Positions 1-11,183 of a stretch of DNA of 64,000 nucleotides are shown piece by piece. A model generated the notes under the pieces. That model was not told the DNA's origin, searched no databases, and was given only the letters and a program-made list of their open reading frames with translations. The stretch is from Tritrichomonas musculus (Eukaryota; Parabasalia; Tritrichomonadida; Tritrichomonadidae): positions 434,001 through 498,000 of the forward strand of contig JAPFFF010000010.1 of NCBI GenBank assembly GCA_039105265.1, given 5' to 3'. The translations under genes and the position numbers were made by a program. The first letter of the stretch is position 1, and each line of letters begins with the position of its first letter.

Positions 1-1
1 T

Positions 2-1156
2 TTATTGAGAACAATTCCAGGAACCAATGAGGAATTATTAACACCTGATGATTTTGATATAAGGGTTGAAGATTATTATAACGATTTTGTTTCTGGTGGA
101 ATAGAAAGTGTTATTATAGAATTAGATGAATTAATCGATTGTTTCGAACGATTGGGAAAAGAGAATTATCAAAATATTCCAACATTTTTCACAATTGTTT
201 GTATTCGACTTGCTCTGAATGGAATAAAATGGTTGGATTTCCAAAAAGCAAAACCCGATCTATTAAATTTTATTAAATGGTGCGAAGAGAATAAAATTCA
301 AGATATGGATAATATTAGAAATATTGAGGATGTCAGTAAAAATTTGGTAAAGTTTGCTCAAGATAAGACGAAAAGTTTATCTAGTTGGATAATTGAACAA
401 AAAACCAGAGATGAATATATTCGAAAATTAAAAGCCGCTAAAGCTAAGAAAGAATTATGCACTAGATACCAATCATTTATCGATGAAGCAGATACGACAC
501 ATCCTGTGAGTATTGCAGCATGTGGGTTGAAAATTGAACAACGTTATTCAGAAATCTCAAAAGCACAACCATTGTTAGATCCAGTGGATATTTATAATAA
601 TATATTAATGGAAAAAGATAAAGAATTGTTGGCTATCAACAAAGACAAAGCGAATGAATTAAAGGAACAGGCTGAATATGATGAGTCATATTGGAAAGAT
701 GAAATTTGGAGATACTCTCTTCCTGTTTATTTTGCATCAGATGATGGTGCAGTAGATAAGGATAAAAATGAAATACCATTAACATTGGTAGGAGCAAATC
801 AATTTGCAAATACAATTGCAAAGGAATACCCAATGAATCCAGGAGACGCGAAACAATTTTTGAATGATATGGTTGATCCAAATAATTTTGATCAGATGGA
901 AAAATATTGGACAGCATTCAATGCAATGATATACACAAATCTGCAATTTTTGATGAATGCACAGGAGTGGAATTCAGAGGAATTTTTCAATTATTGGTAT
1001 CCATTGGCCAAATCATTCCAAAACAAAGTTAGAGAATATCAAAAAAGTATCGATCAACAATATCAAAAAGCAGATGATTCAGTGAGAATAAAAGCAAAAG
1101 AAGAGATGACTCATCAATTACTAAAAAACAATATGAACAATATAAGAAAGATTTAG
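2..1156 (+). CDS. Helical, charged Polinton protein, upstream open stretch (5' partial)
   Basis: The frame is already open at the left edge of the window, so the start is not visible. It encodes a Lys/Glu/Asn/Tyr-rich, mostly helical sequence without Cys clusters, signal peptide or membrane segment. No domain is recognised. Its composition matches the very long coding stretch immediately downstream on the same strand. The same sequence occurs again at the right edge of the window in the second element copy. A structural role in the virion is inferred only from its position before the packaging ATPase and capsid genes. Confidence 0.7.
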   Translation, partial: LLRTIPGTNEELLTPDDFDIRVEDYYNDFVSGGIESVIIELDELIDCFERLGKENYQNIPTFFTIVCIRLALNGIKWLDFQKAKPDLLNFIKWCEENKIQDMDNIRNIEDVSKNLVKFAQDKTKSLSSWIIEQKTRDEYIRKLKAAKAKKELCTRYQSFIDEADTTHPVSIAACGLKIEQRYSEISKAQPLLDPVDIYNNILMEKDKELLAINKDKANELKEQAEYDESYWKDEIWRYSLPVYFASDDGAVDKDKNEIPLTLVGANQFANTIAKEYPMNPGDAKQFLNDMVDPNNFDQMEKYWTAFNAMIYTNLQFLMNAQEWNSEEFFNYWYPLAKSFQNKVREYQKSIDQQYQKADDSVRIKAKEEMTHQLLKNNMNNIRKI

Positions 1157-1164
1157 ATGCATTC

Positions 1165-4100
1165 TTGAAACAAAATCCAGAACGAGAGGGTCAAGTTTAT
1201 CGTATTTATTATGATAAGAAGATTCAAGAAAAATTACTTGCTGCAAAAGAAGCAGAACAAGCGAATGAAGAGTATGCAAACATGGATCAACCATATGAAG
1301 TTCCAGGATTGACAGATGACCAAGTATTAGAAAATTATATAAATCAATTAAGTGCTGATCCAACAAAAAGAGGATTATCAGATAAAGAAATGTTAAATGA
1401 AGTGAGGGAACCGAATATTGCAAACTATGGAAATGATTGGTTGGCAAAAATATCACAACAAATTGAAGGGTTACCATGTATTCGTTTGAAAGAATGGATC
1501 GATATTCAAGGAGATATGGAAGAAATGAGAACAAAAAATTATGCATCATCGAATGAATTGTCTCAGGATATGGAAAATAGACGAATTGCAAATACAAAAA
1601 CATTGATTGGATGGATTGGAGGCCAATATCTCAAATTTGACAGAAATGAAAATGGTGAAAATATTATCACAAAATTATCAATGGTTGGATGTTCGAATGG
1701 ATGGACATGGACCGATTTTGTTCATTTATGTAAATTGTATAAGAGATCAATTGATCAATTTCGTCAAGAGATAAGCGGAATTTATCAGAAATTATATGAA
1801 TCAGCGGGATTGAAGATCGGTGAAGACGAATTTATTGATCAAGTTTTTGATGAAATGGAAAACCTTTGGACGACAAGACAACAAATAAAATTTAAGGATC
1901 AAATTTTAGAGGAATGGAAAGAAAGATATGCAAATCAAATTTATTTGAATGATTTTCAAAGAATTCAGAGTCGTCTAATATCAAGTGCAAAACAAATTTT
2001 TAAAGATTTCAATTTAAGTGATAAAATAATAACCGGATATGTTCTTCAATTTTTCCCTGATGATAAGACAACGAATTGGAAGACAAAAGAGACAACTGCT
2101 CATAATAATTTAGTAGCCAAAAGAGAAGAATTAGAACGAGTAAAACAAATAAGAAATGGAATGATTGAGACAATAATTGAGCGAAAGAAAAAAGAAAATG
2201 AAGCATTAAATATAACAAATTATAATGAAAAAAGTGACCGTGATAAATTCCAACAATTATATATCAATGGTGATCGAATTATACAAGATAGTTTGACTGA
2301 AGACTTAAATCAAATAATGGAAAGTTCACAAACAAGTCTTGACAATGCTGTCAGAAAAAATATACAAAAGAAGGTGAAAGAAATTTATGATAGTCATGGA
2401 TTTTCAGTAGATAAAGATACAATCAAAAGTGAAGCAAATGCAATTTTTACAGCAAATAATTTTGATCATGATTTGAATAAATTAAATATTCGATTAGCAT
2501 CATCAAAAAATTCAATTGGTTTGGCATTTGAAGAAATTATTCGTACAAAAATTGCTCCAGATATTGATGTTATAAATGCAATCGCTAAATATGTATCAGG
2601 TGTTAATTCATATGATAAAAATGGTGAAATTCAAAAATATTATCAAACACATTTTTCAAATGAAAAGGAAGCAATAGAATTTATTAATAATGAAGCGAAA
2701 AAATGGCATACAAGAGAAGAAGAAGCAATAGAAAAAGAAAATGCAAGAATAATTCAAACAATAAACCAAAAATATAGAGAAGCACAAAGGAAATTCGATG
2801 ATAAGGATGTTAAAAATGTGCTTGGTTTATTTACGAGCCAGGATTCAATAGATGCAAAAGAAAATGCATACAATCAATGGATAATCGATTGGGATAGTGC
2901 ACAAAAAATAATCGATAAAAGAACGATAGAAATCAGGAAAACAATTGAAGAACGAATGAAAATTACAGGTGAAAGATTTAATGATAATGAAGTGAATAAT
3001 GAGATCTACTTGTCACATATTTATAACAATAAAAAGCAAAATGAAGTTTTAAATGATTTAACAAAACGATTAGAAAAAGAACAAAAAATAGTAGAAGATA
3101 CAAGAAAAAATATTGAATTAGAGACTTTGAAAATTCAATTGAAAGATGCATATGGAAAAGAATTCAATGAAAATCTATGGAATACAATATTACTAGATCA
3201 AACAACTCCGAATATCAATGAAAAAATAAAACAAATGATAACTGACAAAAATCATCAGAAAGGAGAAGATGAGAAAAATTTAACAAATTTATTGACCGAA
3301 TGTTTCAGTGATGCTTTCAGTGATTATGCATCAGGGTATACAAAATTTACTCCAAATGCTATTGAATCGATAATGATAGCTAATCCAGAATGTAACACTA
3401 TATCAAAATTAGTTATTTATTTAAATCAACATCGAAAGAACTTCAAATGGACTGGGACAATTTTTAAGAAATGGAATAAATATCAAATTTGGGAAGAAGT
3501 TGCTGACAGTAGAAAATTCTCCGAAGTAGGTGGGAAATTTGATCAATTATGGATTTTAACTGAATCTTATGCTGATATTTTGAAACTTTTTAATTATTCT
3601 GTTGCAACATTAGAACAACTCAAACATCATCAAAGGAGAGAAGAAAAAGTTAGAGAATATGTTGAAAGTTGGGAAACAATCAAAAGACAAAAAAACCAAA
3701 CATCATCATTCATGAGTGAAATAGAGAAATATAGTCAAGGTAAAACTAAAGAAGAAAGAGAAGATTTCGAAATGGAAATAATTGGTCATTGTGAATCAAA
3801 AGAGGAGATATCATCATACATGAAAGCAAGAGGTTCTTATATTGCACTAGGAAAAAATATGGATAATTATGCAGATCGTTTGAAATTTGAAGACTATTAT
3901 AGAAATTTTTCAAAAGAACCAGATATGGTTTTAAAAATAGAATCAATGGTAGGCAATGTTCCGATTGAAAATGTTCCTCAAATAACTGCTTTAGAAGGTC
4001 AATTAATGAATACTTATCCAAAGAAATTTTCACATAAAGTATTCAATTCAACAAAAGAGTCATGGTTTAAAAATAATGGAAAAGCTTATTTATTATATCT

Positions 4101-7100
4101 TCAATATGAACAAAAATATCAAGAGTATCTTCGATTTTTTCAAAAGAGACAAAATTATGACACTTTTCTAGATTTCTCAATTCATAATGGTGGAGATTTT
4201 ACAACTTTAGGTACATATATAACAAAAGAAGTTAATGAATTAACAGATGCAGAAAAAAGAATTCAAACCTCAATATCAGTTTTAAATAAAATTAATGAAC
4301 TCAATGAATTGTTACCAAAAGAAAATCAATATTCAGTTCAAACAGTTGCAGTCGCATATAGAAATGAAACAATTCCAGAAATAGATTCAAAACTTCAAAA
4401 TTTAATCAATGAACAAGAATCTTATCGAAATACAAATGAAAATTTAGATGAAGCAATCATTCGTTGGAGGGCTTTATTCCCTGAAGATTTAAAAAGTTCA
4501 ACAGATTGGAGAACAGAATTCGGATCAAATGGAGCTGCAATCAATGCTATTAACAAATTAAGTCATATTTATGAATTTTGGTATAGAACTCATCCATATG
4601 AAGGAGTAAATTTATGGAAATATATTCATGAAAACGCACAGGATTCAATCAATACAGCTCAAGAAAAATTGCAAAAATATTATGATGAAAACAAATATAA
4701 ATATAACACATGGGACGGAAACAATTTATTGAAAAAATATGTTCAACAATATTATCAAGGTTTTGGGAGATCAATTGCAGAAGCCGCAGGATTTTTATTT
4801 GGTAAATTTGATGGAAATTTAGAAGATTGTTTGAAATTCTTTGAAGGATATGAGAAAAATTTGAAAATCAATCAGAGTTTTTCAAAGAAAGGAAATAAAA
4901 AATTCAATGACATAGGACATTTCTTCAATGAATATATGAGTAAAAATACAAAAGAAAATAAATATACATTTCTGAATCAATTCAAAACTGATTACAAAAA
5001 TTATAAGAAAACAAGAGAATCATGGAGAACAAATAAAGATTATATCAAAAGTCAAGATATTCTTCCAAAATTAAAGCCAGAATTTATTTCAACGATTACT
5101 CAAGTCGATATGTCATGGAATGAAGATGAAATGTATTCAAAATATTTAATTCCAATTGCTCAATTATATTACAAACAATTACATAAAGGTCAAGATTTTG
5201 ATATATCCAATTATGCCAAAGATAAGGTTTGTTTCAATGCTATTGTTGAAAAATGTGACAAAAAACAAAAAGATTTAGATACTTGGGATAAGTCAAATAT
5301 TGAAGCAACTTATATTTCATATCAAAATTCTCAACAAATTGAATCAAAATTAACTTGGGAACAATTCAAAGATAAATATCAAACACCTGAAAAAGCTCAA
5401 ATTGCAATCGATATTGATAAATATAGAAAATTAATAAAAGAAAAATTAGACATTACTGATGAAGATTTACCTGGTCAAACACGTTTTAAAGGTTATCATG
5501 AAACAGAAATTGGAAGTCAAAAAAGATTAGATTGGTTAAGAAGATATTATACAAATTTAACAGAAAAATTTAATGAATCATGGAAATCTGGAACAATGCT
5601 AACAATATATAATAATTTCCGAGAAAAATATTCAGATGATCCAGATTATTCAACAATAGAAAAGACTGCATCAAAATATGGTTTTGATTATTTGACAGGA
5701 AAAACTGATCTGAATTATCGTTATCATTTAGCACTTTACAAAGAAAAATTCAATGAAGAATATAAACCATCGATAGCACCAGAAAAAAATGAAGAAAAAG
5801 AAGTGATCATAGAAGATATCAAAAAGAAAATTCAAAGTGTGGATCAATATAATAATCTGAATTTTCTCTTAGTCTTACAAAAATATAATTCGTCTGCAGA
5901 ACATCAACTTGAGGTAGTAGATATTGTCAAAAATTTTGGAAAGGATTATTCAAATGCAATTATTTGGTTAGAATGTGAAAAATTAAAGAATGATATTATT
6001 GCCTTACAACCAGACACCGCAGAAAAAGTTCGTGCAATAACAAATTCAATTACTGGAAAACAAGAATTACAAACATTATATAGAGATGCTACAAAAGATG
6101 CAGCTGCTTTTCAATCAACTGAGTTTCATCAATTATTAAGTAAATATAACGAATATAGAAATGAACATAATTCCGTTGATGACATTCAAAGAAAATTTTC
6201 AACAAAAGATTATATTAAATGTGTAAATTTAATGAAATGTGACATTTTAGAAAAAATATTAGTTACGAATTATAAATACACTAAGGAAAATTTGAAAAAT
6301 GTCAAAGAATCAGATGCTGGATTAAGATTAGATCATTTACAGAAAATTGAAATGGATTTAAAGAAAAAAATTGAGGAATTTGAAAGTGATCCTGGGGTTG
6401 TAAAATTTTGGGATATTTATCGACTTGCAGAAGATGCTGAATATAGAGATAAAAGAAATCTATTGGTAGCTAAAAAATATGATCTCGATCTTGCTTTTAA
6501 TGAAGTCTATTCAAAAGCTTGGAACGCATTATCTGCAGATGAAGGAATAATCAATGGAAATTCAATAAAAGAGAAAAATCAAAATTATTATATTTTAATC
6601 GATTCTTGGCTCAAGAAAAAAGATATCTTCGACAAAGATCCATTAATTCAAGAATATCTTAATATGCCGAAAAATAAAGTTACGATTACTGGATTATTGA
6701 AAAGATACAAATCAAATACAAATCCAGAAGAAGTCAGAATTGATGCGAGATGTTATGTCTTAAATGAAATGAATAAAGTTGTATATGAAAAATATTTAAA
6801 AGAAACAAATGAAAAAGACGATAAGTATTTGACCATAACTGATCAGAAAGAATTGGCAGAATATTTCAGAAAGAAACAAGAACAACATAATAAGGACCAA
6901 ATTGATTGGAAAAAACTTGATCCTCTTCGATTAGAATGGAATAAAATTCATACCGGAGACGATAAAAAATTCTTAAAAGATTGGCAAGCTGTCTATAAGT
7001 ATTGGAATGGACAACTACAAGAAGCAACAGTCGAATTGAAACTAGAAAAAGATAAACATAATTGGCAAAAAGAGTTTCAAGAACCGTTTATTCCACCAGA

Positions 7101-10100
7101 CAAGATGTCAGCAAATGATGTTCTGAAAAAAATTCAAGATTATTGGAAAATCTATTCTCGTTTTTATCAGAATTATTCAAATTTCATTTCTAACTGGAAA
7201 GAATACACTTCGAGATATCCAACAGAGAAATTAACAATGGATAAGATTATTGACACATACAAATCTGATGTCGTCACAGCAAATAATTTCTTAAAATATG
7301 GAATATTGAAAAGTAAATATAAGAGTGTTTACAAAAAAGATTATGCAATAAAAAATGATTATCCAACTCCAGAAGATATTGATGCATTAGAGACTGAAAT
7401 CGCAACATATAGCAAACGACAAGAGGAATCCAAAACAGATACAGAATTAATGGATGCTTTTCGAGAAATGGAAAGTAAATATGATGATAATCAGGAAACA
7501 TTAAGAGAGTTGTTGGAAAAGAATAAATTTGATCCGAAGACAACAAAATTCAAATTAAAGATAAAGAATAAGATCAAAGACTTTGAGACTGATTACAAAA
7601 TCATTTATACTTTAAATCAAGTAGAAGAATTTGGGTCTACCCCAGAAAGTCGTTATAATTATCTTGACAAAGAATACAAAAGAATTCAAAATGAATATTC
7701 AAAATTAGAAGCAATGCCCAAAATAAAAGAATATTTAGATTATTATAATGATGATCTTGGAGAAGGAAAAAGTTTGAAAGATTTGTTTTCTGAAGAAACG
7801 AATGGTCATAATGCATACAAAACTTATTATCATATCTTGATTACAGTTCATAATAAATTGAATCCAAATAAAGCAAAAGATACAACAAAAGAACCAGAAA
7901 GTTATAAACGAGCTTGTGATGATTTGAAACTTGAAATTGAAAATATTCGTGAAGCAATCAAGAAATTTGGAGGAAATTCAGTATGGAAGAAATTAACAAA
8001 TTCAGAGAAAGATGAATTAGTTGCTGAATACAAAAATACATCCTATGGTCATGTTCGAATGGCTATGAAGACAGAAATTGAAGAGTATAATAAAAAGAAC
8101 GATCATGAATTCAAGTTTGATGATATTAGGAAAAAATTTGAAAAGAAAGGAAAAGAACTATCATTACTTAATAATTATATTAAAGCTGCTTTGAAATATA
8201 ATTATGATGAAAATTTGGAAAAAATAATTAGTGACTTTAATGCAGAAATTAATGACACAACAAAAGAAGTAGATTTGAATCAAGAAAAAGATGAATTATC
8301 AAATGCTTATGAAATTGTGAAATATTGTAAATTAACTCCATTACAGAAAAGATATGAAAGTGCTTTTGGAAGAAAAATATCTTTGGATCAAATGATGTAT
8401 TATCCATATCAAATTCGTGACAAAGTTCAATGGAAAATACAAAATGAAAAAGATTTACAATTTGATATCGATACTGCTTATCATGCAAATCTTGCAAGAA
8501 TATCTCATAAAGAATCTCAAGAATTTCAAGGAATTGCTAAAAATGAACAAGTTTCATTTGAAAAATTCTTAGATAAATTACGATATGATGAAGAATCTAA
8601 AACTTACTCAAAAGTGACAGAAGATGAATTGATAAGTTTATATAAAACAGCAATAAAGAATTATGAACAAGAAAAAATTGCTACCGAAAAGAAAATCAAC
8701 GAAAATATAGACGCAATAAATAAAAATTTGGAAGAAGGTTCAAAAGTGACAAAAGAAGAATTGAAAGGATTAACTTATTCAGCAAAAGATTTGGATTATG
8801 TGAATGCAATTTTAGACTTCAAACCGTTATATGAAAATCATTTTGGAAAAACAAAAATTAATGTGAAGGATATTGTTAATAAATTTGCACCAGATACGAA
8901 AAATATTGATTGGATGTATGTATTAGAAAGTATTGCATTTATTCCATTATTAGATGACCATAATACACTTCAAAAGAAATTAGGAACGATGAAAACGGAA
9001 GATGTGGCATATGTTCATAAAACTTATATTGAACCAGAAATAGCAAAAAGACCAGAGAAAAAAGTGAAAGTAGATGATATTCGAAATGCATATGTAAAAT
9101 ATAAAGAACAAGTTAAAAAGGAAAAGAAAGAATATTTCAAGAATCTATTAGAAGAATATCATAAACATATCGACGATAGTTCTGAAACATATGAAAAGTT
9201 AGCTGAATTATATCCGTCATTGGATGATTTAGAAAGATATTTGAAATTAAATCGCTATATTGCAAAGACGAATAAATATTATCGAGATCTGAAAACAAAT
9301 TATAAGAAAGAAAATACTCTCTTAAAATATGATGATTATAAAGATAAACCATTGAATAATTTGGAACCAAGTATCATTCTTTTGCAACAAAAAGAGAATG
9401 AAGCAAAGAAACAATGGGATGATGAGAAAGCAAAAGATGATAAAGAGAAAGAACATAAAAAGAAAGTCGAAGAGAAATTAAAAGATTTGAATTCGTATCG
9501 TCGAAAAATAAATATGACTGAAATTGGATTTGAAAGATTTAAGAATCAAGATACTGAAACTGCATTACATGAAATTCAAAATATGATAAATGAAGCTCAA
9601 GAAAAAGAAAGACAACAAAATCAAAATAATGGTAATACAATTGGTGGTGCATTAAGAAATACTGGGTATACAAATCCATTCAATAAGCCCGCAACAACAA
9701 ATACAACACCAACAACCACAACAACAACACCAACAACCACAAATACAGATTTAACAATTAATGATGATTCAGAAAAGAAAGAAGAGAATGTTTGGGCTAA
9801 ACGTTATGAAGGTGGAATTACAAGTTTAATACAACAAAGTTCGAAAGGTAATGTATCAATACGCCAATTATTGTTAGAACAACAAAAGAAAAATAAATTA
9901 AGTGGGAGACCATCAATAATGTCTCAATTCAATGAAAATCTTCCTCCTAAACCTGTTGTTCCATATCAAACAAATTCAAATATAAATAATTTATTTTCAT
10001 CTAAAACAACAATGACAGAAGAGAAAGAAACACCAATAGAAAAGAAACCATTAGTAAGTCCAATATCTGAAAAACCAATGACAATGACAAAAATAGAACC

Positions 10101-10626
10101 TGGTAAGAAAATTCACTTATTACCTACAAAAGTTGACGAACCAGAAGTAATTCAAACAAAATCAATGACTCAAATTTTACCAAGAAGAGGTCGGAAAAAT
10201 GCACCATTACGATTCAAAGTATTGGCTCAAAAACAGAAACCAATTGAAACAAAAATTGAGGAAAAGATTGATAATGATGATGATGTTGAGGAAGTTAAAC
10301 CAAAGAAACCAACAATTAATACAAAAGCTAAAGGAAATAAGAATTTGAAGAAACAAAAATCAGAAAGAAGTAAACTTTTGAAAAAGAAGAAGAAAGAACC
10401 AAAAAATAAATTTGATATTGATATTGAAGCGAAAACAAAACCAAAAATAATTGATGAAAAAAGTACAATCGACAAACTCGATCTATCAAAAACAACACCT
10501 GTAAAACCTATTATTGATCCTGTAAAACCTATTATTGATCCTGTAAAACCTATTATCACATCTGAAACTCCAAGTGTTATTTCAAATAATCCTCAATTAA
10601 TGAAGTTTCTGAATTCAAAGCTTTAA
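1165..10626 (+). CDS. Giant (about 3150-residue) helical Polinton protein of unknown function
   Basis: This is one uninterrupted frame of about 3150 codons. It is rich in Lys, Glu, Asp, Asn and Tyr, with frequent aromatic-plus-charge patterns suggesting a long string of alpha-helical modules. There is no signal peptide and no clear membrane segment. Near residue 2840 it changes to a Pro/Thr-rich linker. The last 250 residues are a basic Lys/Pro-rich tail ending in a short VKPIIDP-type tandem repeat. It is followed after about 40 bases by a small acidic protein gene and then the packaging ATPase. Length and position suggest a scaffold, tape-measure-like or internal virion protein, but this is inference; I recognise no family. 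The start codon is not assigned. Confidence 0.8.
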   Translation: MKQNPEREGQVYRIYYDKKIQEKLLAAKEAEQANEEYANMDQPYEVPGLTDDQVLENYINQLSADPTKRGLSDKEMLNEVREPNIANYGNDWLAKISQQIEGLPCIRLKEWIDIQGDMEEMRTKNYASSNELSQDMENRRIANTKTLIGWIGGQYLKFDRNENGENIITKLSMVGCSNGWTWTDFVHLCKLYKRSIDQFRQEISGIYQKLYESAGLKIGEDEFIDQVFDEMENLWTTRQQIKFKDQILEEWKERYANQIYLNDFQRIQSRLISSAKQIFKDFNLSDKIITGYVLQFFPDDKTTNWKTKETTAHNNLVAKREELERVKQIRNGMIETIIERKKKENEALNITNYNEKSDRDKFQQLYINGDRIIQDSLTEDLNQIMESSQTSLDNAVRKNIQKKVKEIYDSHGFSVDKDTIKSEANAIFTANNFDHDLNKLNIRLASSKNSIGLAFEEIIRTKIAPDIDVINAIAKYVSGVNSYDKNGEIQKYYQTHFSNEKEAIEFINNEAKKWHTREEEAIEKENARIIQTINQKYREAQRKFDDKDVKNVLGLFTSQDSIDAKENAYNQWIIDWDSAQKIIDKRTIEIRKTIEERMKITGERFNDNEVNNEIYLSHIYNNKKQNEVLNDLTKRLEKEQKIVEDTRKNIELETLKIQLKDAYGKEFNENLWNTILLDQTTPNINEKIKQMITDKNHQKGEDEKNLTNLLTECFSDAFSDYASGYTKFTPNAIESIMIANPECNTISKLVIYLNQHRKNFKWTGTIFKKWNKYQIWEEVADSRKFSEVGGKFDQLWILTESYADILKLFNYSVATLEQLKHHQRREEKVREYVESWETIKRQKNQTSSFMSEIEKYSQGKTKEEREDFEMEIIGHCESKEEISSYMKARGSYIALGKNMDNYADRLKFEDYYRNFSKEPDMVLKIESMVGNVPIENVPQITALEGQLMNTYPKKFSHKVFNSTKESWFKNNGKAYLLYLQYEQKYQEYLRFFQKRQNYDTFLDFSIHNGGDFTTLGTYITKEVNELTDAEKRIQTSISVLNKINELNELLPKENQYSVQTVAVAYRNETIPEIDSKLQNLINEQESYRNTNENLDEAIIRWRALFPEDLKSSTDWRTEFGSNGAAINAINKLSHIYEFWYRTHPYEGVNLWKYIHENAQDSINTAQEKLQKYYDENKYKYNTWDGNNLLKKYVQQYYQGFGRSIAEAAGFLFGKFDGNLEDCLKFFEGYEKNLKINQSFSKKGNKKFNDIGHFFNEYMSKNTKENKYTFLNQFKTDYKNYKKTRESWRTNKDYIKSQDILPKLKPEFISTITQVDMSWNEDEMYSKYLIPIAQLYYKQLHKGQDFDISNYAKDKVCFNAIVEKCDKKQKDLDTWDKSNIEATYISYQNSQQIESKLTWEQFKDKYQTPEKAQIAIDIDKYRKLIKEKLDITDEDLPGQTRFKGYHETEIGSQKRLDWLRRYYTNLTEKFNESWKSGTMLTIYNNFREKYSDDPDYSTIEKTASKYGFDYLTGKTDLNYRYHLALYKEKFNEEYKPSIAPEKNEEKEVIIEDIKKKIQSVDQYNNLNFLLVLQKYNSSAEHQLEVVDIVKNFGKDYSNAIIWLECEKLKNDIIALQPDTAEKVRAITNSITGKQELQTLYRDATKDAAAFQSTEFHQLLSKYNEYRNEHNSVDDIQRKFSTKDYIKCVNLMKCDILEKILVTNYKYTKENLKNVKESDAGLRLDHLQKIEMDLKKKIEEFESDPGVVKFWDIYRLAEDAEYRDKRNLLVAKKYDLDLAFNEVYSKAWNALSADEGIINGNSIKEKNQNYYILIDSWLKKKDIFDKDPLIQEYLNMPKNKVTITGLLKRYKSNTNPEEVRIDARCYVLNEMNKVVYEKYLKETNEKDDKYLTITDQKELAEYFRKKQEQHNKDQIDWKKLDPLRLEWNKIHTGDDKKFLKDWQAVYKYWNGQLQEATVELKLEKDKHNWQKEFQEPFIPPDKMSANDVLKKIQDYWKIYSRFYQNYSNFISNWKEYTSRYPTEKLTMDKIIDTYKSDVVTANNFLKYGILKSKYKSVYKKDYAIKNDYPTPEDIDALETEIATYSKRQEESKTDTELMDAFREMESKYDDNQETLRELLEKNKFDPKTTKFKLKIKNKIKDFETDYKIIYTLNQVEEFGSTPESRYNYLDKEYKRIQNEYSKLEAMPKIKEYLDYYNDDLGEGKSLKDLFSEETNGHNAYKTYYHILITVHNKLNPNKAKDTTKEPESYKRACDDLKLEIENIREAIKKFGGNSVWKKLTNSEKDELVAEYKNTSYGHVRMAMKTEIEEYNKKNDHEFKFDDIRKKFEKKGKELSLLNNYIKAALKYNYDENLEKIISDFNAEINDTTKEVDLNQEKDELSNAYEIVKYCKLTPLQKRYESAFGRKISLDQMMYYPYQIRDKVQWKIQNEKDLQFDIDTAYHANLARISHKESQEFQGIAKNEQVSFEKFLDKLRYDEESKTYSKVTEDELISLYKTAIKNYEQEKIATEKKINENIDAINKNLEEGSKVTKEELKGLTYSAKDLDYVNAILDFKPLYENHFGKTKINVKDIVNKFAPDTKNIDWMYVLESIAFIPLLDDHNTLQKKLGTMKTEDVAYVHKTYIEPEIAKRPEKKVKVDDIRNAYVKYKEQVKKEKKEYFKNLLEEYHKHIDDSSETYEKLAELYPSLDDLERYLKLNRYIAKTNKYYRDLKTNYKKENTLLKYDDYKDKPLNNLEPSIILLQQKENEAKKQWDDEKAKDDKEKEHKKKVEEKLKDLNSYRRKINMTEIGFERFKNQDTETALHEIQNMINEAQEKERQQNQNNGNTIGGALRNTGYTNPFNKPATTNTTPTTTTTTPTTTNTDLTINDDSEKKEENVWAKRYEGGITSLIQQSSKGNVSIRQLLLEQQKKNKLSGRPSIMSQFNENLPPKPVVPYQTNSNINNLFSSKTTMTEEKETPIEKKPLVSPISEKPMTMTKIEPGKKIHLLPTKVDEPEVIQTKSMTQILPRRGRKNAPLRFKVLAQKQKPIETKIEEKIDNDDDVEEVKPKKPTINTKAKGNKNLKKQKSERSKLLKKKKKEPKNKFDIDIEAKTKPKIIDEKSTIDKLDLSKTTPVKPIIDPVKPIIDPVKPIITSETPSVISNNPQLMKFLNSKL
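10498..10557 (+). repeat. 21-bp tandem repeat, almost three units
   Basis: A 21-base unit starting CCTGTAAAACC is repeated with near-perfect identity and encodes VKPIIDP repeats near the C-terminus of the giant protein. The near identity of the units suggests recent slippage expansion. Confidence 0.9.
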
Positions 10627-10663
10627 ATTTATCTTCTTTGATTTTTATTTTTATTCAAAAATC

Positions 10664-11137
10664 ATGAGTAACGCAGAGATAACAGAATTAAGAAAGTTGT
10701 TACAGGAATTCAAGAAACCAGAAAAGAAACCAAGAAAATTATCAGCATTAAATAAATTTAAGAAATATGTTATGGGAAGAGTTACTGAAAAAGCTTTAGC
10801 AGAAACAAATTATGTTGATTTAATTCCAGTTGACAAAATGAGATTATTATGTAAAGCTTATCCAATTGTTTGGAATCAATTAGTTTTACAACCACTTTAT
10901 CAAGAATATGGTTTAACAACAGAAGAAGAACAAAGAAGATATCGTGGAAATAAAACAACTCAAGAAGATTATCATAAAATTGTTGACGGTTTAATTGAAA
11001 AATTGAAAACTGGACCAAAAGACGATAGACAACATTTTGAAGAAGATATTGAACAATTATTAGTAGCTGCAATTCAACAAGCATCAAGTGAATTTGATGA
11101 TGATGATGATGGAGAAGAAGAAATTACTGAAGAGTAA
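10664..11137 (+). CDS. Small Polinton protein with acidic tail
   Basis: The gene encodes 157 residues from an ATG just after the giant-protein gene. The N-terminal half is basic (a Lys/Pro-rich segment near residues 13-30), the middle is helical, and the C-terminus is a run of Asp and Glu (about residues 143-157). No domain is recognised. It lies between the giant protein and the packaging ATPase on the same strand with short spacers, so it probably belongs to the morphogenesis set. A charged small virion or chaperone-like protein would fit, but that is inference. Confidence 0.75.
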   Translation: MSNAEITELRKLLQEFKKPEKKPRKLSALNKFKKYVMGRVTEKALAETNYVDLIPVDKMRLLCKAYPIVWNQLVLQPLYQEYGLTTEEEQRRYRGNKTTQEDYHKIVDGLIEKLKTGPKDDRQHFEEDIEQLLVAAIQQASSEFDDDDDGEEEITEE

Positions 11138-11183
11138 ATTTTTATTACTTTTTTTTACATAATTTAGTCGGAATTTAAAAAAT

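Noticed and set aside
636-9370. Several - strand frames of 60-160 codons inside the giant-protein gene
   Set aside because: They are antisense shadows of Lys/Asn/Glu-rich coding DNA (Leu/Phe/His/Tyr-rich, no promoter), repeated identically in copy B.
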